DNA of 64,000 nt, taken from the NCBI RefSeq assembly GCF_036785885.1, contig NC_092326.1, forward strand, positions 42,990,287 through 43,054,286. Direction: 5' to 3'. Within the stretch, counting starts at the first letter, position 1. The number at the start of each line of letters is the position of its first letter. Positions 55,111 through 64,000 of the stretch are shown one piece after another. Made by a program: the position numbers and the translations under genes. The stretch is from Coffea arabica. Lineage: Eukaryota > Streptophyta > Magnoliopsida > Gentianales > Rubiaceae. Below the pieces are notes generated by a model that was not told the origin of the DNA, searched no databases, and saw only the letters and a program-made list of their open reading frames with translations.

Positions 55111-58100
55111 CTTTCCCCTCCTCATCCAATGGAGAGTTATCGTGTCGGAAGAAAAAAAAAATAGTAGTTTCCTACTTTTACTACACTGTTACTGACTTCA
55201 GTAGTGGGAACTGGGAAGGGAAAAAGTTAACTGAAGCTCTCACTCACGCAAGCAAGGCAGGGGATACGGGGCAGTCAGAAATAGAATCGGACGAATCAGA
55301 CGCTGTTGTGTTTTTTATTTATTTTTTCTTTTTCTAGTTAGTACTATTATAGTCTTTACTTAGTAGTACTACTTTTAACTGGTCCCGTTCATTTTGCTAT
55401 TTAGATTTAGATTGACGATGTCCAACCAATAAATAAATAAACTCCGTCGTCTTCTTTTTATTGGTCGTCCCAAAACTGAAGATGGGGGGGTCCAATCTTA
55501 CAAAATCCAAATCAACAGGTCGGACTCTACAGCCTAACCCTGTCTGCCATGCCCCTAGGCCCTAACCACGTGTGACGAACAGCCCATAACAGATTGAATT
55601 CCGTGTCCCATTAAAATGAGTGAATTACACAGGCAAATGCTGCTGCTGCTGCTAATATCATTTAACCCCTACTGGTGCATCGGAGCGCATTTGCATTCAG
55701 CCGCAGTGAGCAATTTGGGTTTGTAAAGTATACGGTACTGCCGATGATGTCTGTGAGTATTGAAGGAATCGCAGGCCGATCTTGGGTTGGGTGGTCCCCT
55801 GAAGATGGATTAGGCAAGCAGTTTGCCGGGACCCCACCTCCCACCCATGCAGGCTGGCGGCAGTGCACAAATCCATCTCGGGTTCAGCTACCCAATGACC
55901 ATTATTGTAATTAGCCGATCATTTACCACCGGCACCCCAGTACCAGACAAGAGGATACGACAGGAAGAAACTGAGAGAGAGAGAGAGACAGCACTGTTTT
56001 GCGTCTTGCATTCGCTTAAGATTGGAACTAGGACGCCCAGAATCCAGGCGACACATGCTTCCCTTCCTTCCTTGCTCAATGGTATCACGTACGCTAAATA
56101 GTAGTAGTAGTATAAAAACAAAACGAGCAAAAAAAGAGAAGACAAAAGAGAAGACGGGAAAAAAAAACAATAAAGAAAAGGGAGAGCTTTCAGATGAGTT
56201 TACTGTGTGATATAAAAGAAGAGGGAGAGAGTTGGTCATTGCTGTAGCGTAGAGGGAGAAGAAGAAGAAACAAAAGAAAGTAAAAAACAAGGAAAAGCAA
56301 GTGACGCCTCAACAAAGAAAGTGGGAGGTCCTTCGCAGTCAGGTTTGACATTTTTTTTACTTTGAAAACCCTAAAACGTTTTGCTAATTATATTTGGCCC
56401 TTTATAATTTTAGCAAAATGTAAAATTAACCCATCATATTTTCTAAACTACATTTCTTCTTATAACCTTTAAAGTTATTTAACCAGAGTCCTTTTGGATT
56501 AAATCTAAAGGTCATCAAAGAACTATATAATGTTGTAAACCACTAATTTAATTTAAGGGACACTTTTATATGTTATTTTGTATTATATATATTAATTTAT
56601 ATTTATGACGTCATTCGATTTGATCCCCAATCGAACCTATCGACCCTTAATTCCTGAGTTTGACCGAGTTAATATCCGATCCATGTTTGAAAACATAGGT
56701 TAAAGGCCAAGGTCCCCCCCCCCTCCCCCCAACCTCTCATGCATCAGCATGATACATTTTTCTTATTCTTTTTTTTTTTTGTCGCATTGATAACATTTGT
56801 ATAGCTGCCTAACCTTGGAGAAGGGGGGGTCTAATCGATGGGTTCCTTCGGAGAAAGCCACTTGAAAGTGGTGGTCACAATTAAGTGACAAGTATACGAT
56901 GGTAGGCATCAAGACTTTAAAGTCTTGAAGGTGACCAAGAGCCCAAGAGGTTGTTGGCAACATTTCTCTTATTCATTATGCCTAATATTATATGTTGGTT
57001 ATCCTTATAGCTCTTCTTTTAGTCACGAGTCATCTTCACATTAAGGTAACTGCAAATTAATTTAAGCACTCACTTGTATTATCTACTATTCCACACTTTG
57101 AGTTGTGACGGGCTCTTACCATTGATGTTTAGTCTGTTTACCAAAAATTACCATCCCATAATCGCCCCATAAAAACCAAAAAAAAAGAAAGCCCTGATCA
57201 TGAATATATGAATCTTTGGCCCTCCATTTTTCTGCGACTGCAAGAGCTTGTACTAAAAAGTAGCGTAGTAGAGAATACAATCATACATGTACATGCCAGC
57301 GTAAGTAGTAAATGGGGCAGGCAGTTGATGAGATGAGATGACTAGGAGAAAGAATTAAGGACATCACGAGACGGTGAGATGGAAATGAAGGTGGTGGGCG
57401 GGCGACTTTGAGTTGGCCGTTGTTTTGTTTGGCTGCTGTTGTCGCTGACATCTCATTTGTCTTTTAGGTGCCGGTCCACATCCAAGAAGATGACTCAAAC
57501 TCAACTCCGTCCCTTTGTGGGTCTATTTTTTCAATGTCAGTTGATTAATTAGATATTTAAGTCACGTCGTCTTGCCTCTGCTTTATAATCTAAGGGCGCG
57601 CTTCTTCGTAATTAAAATTTTTTTGGAGTATTAATATCATCATTTCCCTAATCTAATCTACTGAATGATTGATTGATGAAAATATGAATAGAGGACAATG
57701 GATGCCCAAATAACACTCAAAATCCATCGAACACCAAAGGAATGGGTAGTTCGTGGTGTGAGGGCATCTACAATAGAAGGCGTAATGCCCTTGAGTAATT
57801 ACACCCATGCATTGTACTATCTTCCACGATGGGAATACATATAATATGATAGTCACGTCACTGCACGCATGATTGAAGCACAAAAGTTGAAAGAGTGGAT
57901 CCCGTCCGTCTGTCCAATTATTCAAAACTTTGTAAGGGTCTCATTTTGTCCAATTATTCAAAATTTTACAACAATCCCTTGAATCCAATTTGTTTGCAAC
58001 GGTAATAATATTTATTCACTTTCAATCCTCAAAATTTTGTCTATGAATATGGTTAGGTGTTTGTTTAATAACTACTTAATTATTTTTAGAAAATAACAAT

Positions 58101-59194
58101 GTATTATTTTTTTTAGAGCCATAAAAATATATATTATATTTTAAAAAATCAATAATATTATTTTAAAAAATTGAAAAAGTAAAAATTTCAACGAGATTAA
58201 TACATTATTTTTTTTAAAAAAAATAAATTTATCTATATATGGGATATGAGACATGTATTGAGAATTATTTTTTTAAAAAAAAAATAAATATGTAATTTGA
58301 ATGTGGGTAATCTATGTTATTATACTATGTGAAGCGTAATTAAATAAATACCAGCAACAAACTTACTACCAACGAAACAAACAAGAAAGGCGGAATAGGA
58401 GAGTAACATTAATCCATCATCATCTGTCAACGAAGAATGAGCAAGTAGTAGTAACATTAATCCATGATGGTGACGTGATTTGTGGTCCTGGTAATAAAAT
58501 TAAATTCAATGGTTGGGGATGCATCATCCCAGCAGAGAGACTTGCATGTCACCGTCTACACTTATTCCTACCCTAACTATACTATACTAAGGGAGTGACC
58601 TTGTCTCCAACAGGATCACAGAGGAGAGGAGAACTGACAGGAACTGAACCACCATCGGATCGGACCGGTGTATATCATCATGTACATCTACACCACCTAA
58701 GGGGGAGAGACTAGTAAAGCTATATGGTACATGTGATCATGGCCTGTGCATGTGCGATAGATAGGCCAGGCACATGTGAGGGTGTGATCTGGAGGAGGAG
58801 CATATCTTAATGTGTAGTAATAAGCAGGTCCACTTTTGGACGACCCTATTCTTGAATTCCCTCTTGACTTATTACTCCTGTCCTGCATTAGGCAGTACAA
58901 TAAAATTGACGTTAGTATATGCTACCTCTGATCATATCATATGCTCCTCCCAGCCTATCCTCAACGAACGGAGTGATGATGGACCAAAACAAAAAAGGCA
59001 TTAGTAGCAGCAGTGGCAGTTGGCATTCAGCACTAGCAACAACACCACCACCACCTAAAACCAGTTCAACATCACCCACCTTCACTTCTGAATTCTTCCA
59101 ACTGCATGCATGGCAAAGCTGAAAACAAATTATTAAGGCGGTGAAATATATATACGTATATGTATACATCTACTTTCTGGTGCAAGTTGAATGA
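55111..59194. other. Gene-poor AT-rich intergenic region
   Basis: About 4 kb without a recognisable gene. It holds microsatellites (TAG repeats near 56099-56111, C-rich runs at 56714-56730), very AT-rich DNA at 58060-58320, and a short direct repeat at 57911-57931 and 57947-57967. A small inverted-repeat motif (GGGCAT at about 57762, ATGCCC at about 57786) and the stretch at 56380-56700 look like decayed transposon scraps, but borders cannot be fixed. Confidence 0.5.
57911..57967. repeat. Short direct repeat, 21-base unit spaced 36 bases
   Basis: The word TGTCCAATTATTCAAAA occurs at 57911 and again at 57947, each followed by a similar TTT end. It is a small local duplication. Confidence 0.8.
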
Positions 59195-62066
59195 CCGGAC
59201 AATGTTCATTTATCTTTCCATTCACACACTTGTACAGTCCTGAGCCATAGGGAGACAAACTGGGAATACCCAAACTACAATGAGACCGCCACTGTTGCAG
59301 TTGATGCACTACAAAAAGCTGCTGAATTCGACCCTACTCTCATGCATCTCATCAATCCTTTCCTTTGTTATCAAATCCAAGCATGTAAAACTGAAATTAA
59401 TGCCAAGGCTTTAAATCCAAGTAGGTAGACTTTTCGCCCAACAAGCCTTGGATCCACCGCACACCAGCTCAAACTATTAAGGAAAATAATCAGCACCTTG
59501 TCCAAAAATAAAATGAAGTAAAATTAAAAAAAAAAGAAAAGAAAAAGAAAAAGAAAGATTCTCATCCCCTTGAATGTTTTCCACGTCTATGCTTTTAGAT
59601 AAATCCTTCCATGAATACTAGGCCAATCATACAAGAGAAACAGACACACACACATATAATTATTATTATTATTCCAGGCCAATTAGATACAGCACATGCC
59701 GGCCATTGATGAGTGACTTATAAAGTCTTAAACAGGAAACAAAAGTGCAACCAGCAGAAAAGAACATGCGGTAATCCAAAGACATACATAAATATATACC
59801 CTTTATGTTCGTGGATCATTCTCAATGAAGGCAACCTAAAAATTATAAGCAAAGAGCAGTAAAATGATTTACAGAACACCTAAAAAGCAGCCCCAATGCA
59901 AATACAACTAATCCACGAAAGCATGATTTCAAAAAAAAAAAAAAAAAAAAAGGGAGGATGAGTGTTAATTAATTCTAATGATGTGAACCTTTCAAACGCT
60001 TCATCACGTCCAGCAGACTGGTATTACATGACTTCTCAGTAAATAGCACCAAATTTGAGTCCATGATACATGCATCGCAGTCTGGATATGGATCAGCCCT
60101 GTTTCCCAGTCCAGTCACTTGTCCTACCATAGCCCATAGGCACAGGCCAAATTACTTAATGGCTTGCACACTTGCAGTACGCAAATGAAGCTGAGTATAG
60201 AAGGTAAATACAACGGGCATAGAATCAATGCCATCTTAGAAACACTCAACAAGAGGATTGCACTCAACACCTTCACATCATCCTCAACCATCAATCCAAA
60301 GTTAGATGCATAAATTTACTGAGAAATGAATAATTTACCACCGACTGTAAATTTCAAAACACAGAGTAAATGTAAAACATAAAACGTAAAAAAAAAATAA
60401 AATAAAAGCCTTTTGATGCTGAAAGTATAGCTAGGGAGACAACAAAGATATCCATTTCTTTATCAGCAAAAATAGCAGAAAGCAGAAAGGAAAACATAAA
60501 TCGAGCAAACAGAAATTTTCCTTTGGGTAAAACAAGAAGAATTTTACATTAGCCAATCACTAAAATTTTTTATGCTCATTGGAAAGAGAAGGTTTCAGTT
60601 TTAAAGAATTTTAAGACCAGCAACATGTCAGAATTCAGGCATAGTCAACCAACTAGATAGGATTGCATACAGGAAGTGCAGTTCAGCAGTCACCATTATG
60701 TAAATAAAGAAGGCTTACTATCCTGTTATGTCAAAGGGAGTTCTTTCTAAGGTAAATAATCACAAAAGGACTTGGATAATTAGCATGATAGATGAATAGG
60801 TTTAGATACACAGATCAAAGACAAACAAACAGAGAAAGATAGAAACATATGAAGAAGCCAAGGATGAAGATAAATCTAGAACTGGAAAAGGGAGAGCCTG
60901 TCAATACAAAAAGGATAGGGAGAACAAACCTTTAGCATAAATTCTTGAGGGCAAGATATCTTTTTTACACAAAATTATTGCGCAAACAAGAAAAAGATCA
61001 AATATAATAAATCTATGGAGAGAAAGATCAAAGATAATAAATCTATGTTATCAGACACGCGCATACACTTTCAGACACCTTATCTCAATCAATAATTTCA
61101 ACTTTGCACCACCATGAAATACAGAAAAATAGAAGCCATTAAGAATAGCATCACACTGAGTGAGAAAGAAATTAAAATCTTTAACATTCAGATCGTTTGC
61201 ATCCCTTGGCCATGAAAGAGATAGACAAATCAATACAAGTACTTAGATAGCAAGAACAAAATTAAAACTTAAACTAAAACATTAATCAGTTTACACATGT
61301 AATGCAGACAAAAGAGCAATAAAAATCTAAATAAAGAAAGCTGCAGTCATACAGCAGCTTATTCCAGCCCACAGAACCAATCCTTTAAGGAACAAAAGAG
61401 TATAACAGAATACTTGCTCTCAAGAGTTGTAAGTCAGCAATCATCCAATTGAACTTGTATGAGAAAGAAAGCATCACAACAGCTTAGACGAAAAACACCA
61501 CAACTTGAGGTTTTGAACTTGTAATCACAAAAATAATAAAGGACAGGGGAGATTAAATGCTCAAAAAAAAGGACCAAAAAAGGCATTGTTCAAGGAGAAT
61601 GGAGGTCCTGGGGTTACAAAGAGCTCAAGCCTCATACAGAAAATGAATTAAAAGAAGGAAATATATCATATGGTCTTGTCAATGTATCTGTGCCATGCGA
61701 AGTAAGATTAATATATGGAACCATGAGGCCTTTCCAGTGGCAAAAGAAGGCGTATAAGTGCAGTATACATATCCATTCATGCAAAGCTGACAAAGAAGCT
61801 ACAATGAATACATGGACATAAACAGGAAAAAGAAGCAAAATTGCCAGCAGGAGAACAATACTCAGTAAACCCAACACAATAAAGGTAAGCAGCAAATAGG
61901 AGTGCATCTTCACCCATGGCAAGATAAGATCAAATTTAGCTGATAGATTACATTTTTCAGATAAGAAAAATCACCTTTAACAGCATATGCAGCTGATATT
62001 AGAAAAGAAGATGAGACTCTTCGGCAAAATTCAATACCCTGGCTAGCCCATGTTACACATTTTGTT
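59195..62066. other. Intergenic region downstream of mTERF4
   Basis: About 2.9 kb lies past the stop codon of the minus-strand mTERF4 gene. The part nearest 62066 should be its 3' UTR. An open stretch without initiator is noted at 59195-59428. A22-type poly-A runs occur near 59932-59951. No RNA gene or protein family was recognised. Confidence 0.5.
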
Positions 62067-63617
62067 CTATACGTATGAACTGTCGCTATCATCTGCATAA
62101 TCAGAATCTGACCCATCTGTTCTAGTACCAAGTAAAGAGTTCATGTCAAATGATGACTCAACTTCCATCTCTTCCATGTCAATAGTGTCATATGTCATCC
62201 GCTCCTCAAATTTCTCATCAGAACAATTAAGGAACCAAGCAAGAGAACATTTCAAACCCTTCTTTGCAATCATTGCATGTCTTGGTTTAATAGTTGACTC
62301 AAGACCATAAGTGAAAAAGGCTGGGAAAGAAACCAAGTCATCCAACGGCCTTGCCATTTTTCCCTGGCAGTAATCAAAGCTTACTTTCATGACATCAAGA
62401 TTTAGAGCAAGCAGTTGGGGACAGGCCATCACCATCTTTCTCACTTGTTCCAAGGAAAATCCGCATTCCTTGAGGAAATCCAAATGCTTCAATATAGCAG
62501 TATTATTGAGGCTGACAATCTGTGGCATCTTCTCTACAACTCTCCCAAAACCAACAGGATCCAATTGGATGATTGAATTAAGAAAGTCCCTTCGAGTGCA
62601 AAGTCTTGTTTGAACATCTACTCCTATAATTTCAGGATACTGTGCAATGACAGATGCAAGCAACGATTTTCTAACATTGAACTCTAAAAGGGACTCAACA
62701 TTTGGCTTGATCCTGTCTTCAAGTCCAAATCCAAGAATAAAAGGTCTTTTCTCTATTAGTCTAGCTATGGCTAATTGTGGTATTCCCAAGCTTTCTAGAT
62801 AATCCACAAATGGTTTGACTGTACGGCCAACTCTCATTCCTAATATTTGGGGGTATCTAGTTAGTACCCCACCAATTTCTCTCCTTGCGACCCCTATTCC
62901 AACCAAGTAAGCCACTGAAGTACTCATGGTGCCTTCCAGCTTAAACCCAAATACTTCAGGATACTTCTCCAGAACCCGAGGAATATCATTTGGCTTGATA
63001 TCCATTCCTTGAAGATACTTAACTACCGGTGCAAGATCGACAACAACACTAGAATGGAGGACTTGTGGGTATCTACGCAAGAATTCTGTAAACGTAGATT
63101 TTTTAACACCCAACTTGCCGAGGTAATCAAGGACGGGAACCATGTTTTTCTTGACACTGCAGCCGAGAACCAGTGGGTAATTGTTTATATCCTCAACAGT
63201 GAGGCCTAATCTGTGAAGAAAGTCCACACGTTCGCGCATGACATCTACAGTGACAGGGAGCTCCAATCCATCAAGCTCATCAGGGAAAACACCAATTCCC
63301 CTCAAGAAATCATAAACACGGGCTCGATTGGCTGCCTTCTCACTCCTAATCTGTGACAAACTAGGATGAGCATACAAAGAGGAAGAAGCCTTTTGCCTTT
63401 GAAGCCCTTCATTACCAGAATTGTCCTTGGACAAAGATAAGTCTAGAGAAGTAGATGAAACGGTTCTACCAGAAACTGAACAACTAAACCGCATGAATCT
63501 ACATCCATTCATGGAAGAAGAATACAGTTGAGGCTTACAGAAGGAAATGGCAGGCACGTCACAAATGACAAGGGAGAAAGTAGGCCTGGCAATGGCCCTG
63601 TAGCCTATGATCATCAT
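62067..63617 (-). CDS. mTERF4: Organellar transcription/splicing factor mTERF4 (BELAYA SMERT / RUGOSA2)
   Basis: It belongs to the mTERF family of helical-repeat nucleic-acid-binding proteins. The Arabidopsis relative BSM/RUG2 (At4g02990) acts in plastids and mitochondria in organelle RNA expression and group II intron splicing. The single coding exon gives 516 aa. The first 80 residues are Ser/Arg-rich and suit an organelle transit peptide. From about residue 95 the mTERF core begins with AANRARVYDFLRGIGVFPDE. About eight to nine mTERF repeats follow, each with a Pro in a YPxVLG-like or RYPQVL-like segment (NNYPLVLGCSVKKNMVPVL, RRYPQVLHSSVVVDLAPV, GLESTIKPRH). The tail has CSLAWFLNCSDEKFEERMTY and an acidic end. 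Start at 63617 is the first ATG. Upstream, on the minus strand, TTTTCTGGTTGCAG ending at 63639 looks like a 5' UTR intron acceptor. This gene is not part of the Arabidopsis At5g47 block. Confidence 0.94.
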   Translation of the reverse strand: MMIIGYRAIARPTFSLVICDVPAISFCKPQLYSSSMNGCRFMRFSCSVSGRTVSSTSLDLSLSKDNSGNEGLQRQKASSSLYAHPSLSQIRSEKAANRARVYDFLRGIGVFPDELDGLELPVTVDVMRERVDFLHRLGLTVEDINNYPLVLGCSVKKNMVPVLDYLGKLGVKKSTFTEFLRRYPQVLHSSVVVDLAPVVKYLQGMDIKPNDIPRVLEKYPEVFGFKLEGTMSTSVAYLVGIGVARREIGGVLTRYPQILGMRVGRTVKPFVDYLESLGIPQLAIARLIEKRPFILGFGLEDRIKPNVESLLEFNVRKSLLASVIAQYPEIIGVDVQTRLCTRRDFLNSIIQLDPVGFGRVVEKMPQIVSLNNTAILKHLDFLKECGFSLEQVRKMVMACPQLLALNLDVMKVSFDYCQGKMARPLDDLVSFPAFFTYGLESTIKPRHAMIAKKGLKCSLAWFLNCSDEKFEERMTYDTIDMEEMEVESSFDMNSLLGTRTDGSDSDYADDSDSSYV

Positions 63618-64000
63618 GATTGGTCTTTTAAATAAAATCTGCAACCAGAAAAAAGACAATGAGGCAGGATCAACAACATGAAACACTTTAAGGAAGACAA
63701 ATTTTCATCAACTATCACAATCGCATGCTGCATTAATCTCATGCCAGCTAGAAACGGCAATTGGACAGGTCCCTATGCGATAGGGTCAAGCACAGCAAAT
63801 AACCAACCAAGACTCGAGTAGTTCGAGTCGAAGTAGTTTTCTGAATCTACCAACTTGTGAACCTCCATAATTACTTTAGTATCATGACGTTTTAAACTTG
63901 AACCATAGAATCAACACTCCCCCACGCAATCAACCAAACACACGCCCACCCCGCCAAACAAAACACCACAAAAAAAAAAGGAGAATACTTTGAGTATACA
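63618..64000 (-). promoter_or_regulatory. Upstream region of mTERF4
   Basis: This holds the 5' UTR and the start of the promoter side of mTERF4, probably with part of a 5' UTR intron (acceptor at 63639-63640 on the minus strand). Nothing else is recognised before the window ends. Confidence 0.5.

Noticed and set aside
58729-58777. Inverted repeat (ACATGTG...GGCC / GGCC...CACATGT), possible microRNA hairpin
   Set aside because: The arms are short with a bulge, and neither arm matches a plant miRNA family I know.

Overview
The window is nuclear DNA of a flowering plant, most likely a eudicot. Genes are split by many short GT-AG introns, intergenic DNA is AT-rich with microsatellites and homopolymer runs, and every recognised protein belongs to a plant family. 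All gene models below were built by reading splice sites directly. Each model keeps one open frame from ATG to stop and matches the known family in order.

Ten protein-coding genes are supported. From left to right: a LEC1-type NF-YB transcription factor (847-1587, +); the tRNA m1G9 methyltransferase TRM10 (4230-7595, -, 3 exons); the cohesin regulator PDS5A with HEAT repeats and a Tudor-like module (9157-29866, +, 34 exons, 1689 aa); a single C2-domain protein (31714-34785, +, 3 exons); the DNA dioxygenase ALKBH2 (35755-37238, +, 4 exons); cytosolic/peroxisomal acetoacetyl-CoA thiolase AACT1 (38312-43267, +, 14 exons); a WEB-family coiled-coil protein (45022-46974, +, 2 exons); a USP-like (adenine nucleotide alpha hydrolase-like) protein (48380-49910, +, 4 exons); a D6PK-like AGCVIII kinase (50839-53659, -, 2 exons); and the organellar protein mTERF4/BSM/RUG2 (62067-63617, -, 1 coding exon).

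Six or seven of these genes occur in the same order as Arabidopsis At5g47670 to At5g47750 (L1L, TRM10, PDS5A, C2 protein, AACT1, USP-like, D6PKL2). This is a conserved microsynteny block. ALKBH2 and the WEB gene sit inside the block here but not in Arabidopsis, while a 60S P1 protein gene and a SEC14-like gene expected from Arabidopsis are not seen. The genes do not form a pathway. They cover embryo identity, tRNA modification, chromatin cohesion, DNA repair, mevalonate supply, chloroplast movement, auxin transport control and organelle gene expression.

Layout: L1L and TRM10 face each other tail to tail (2.6 kb between). TRM10 and PDS5A diverge from a 1.56 kb shared upstream region. PDS5A, C2, ALKBH2, AACT1, WEB and USP all read rightward. 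The USP and kinase genes converge over 0.9 kb that holds a decayed tRNA-Phe copy. An 8.4 kb gene-poor stretch separates the kinase from mTERF4. I found no prokaryote-like system, virus fossil or new multi-gene system. The most interesting signals are a terminal-exon choice in AACT1 that adds or removes a peroxisomal targeting tripeptide, and a tRNA-like remnant in the 3' region of the USP gene.
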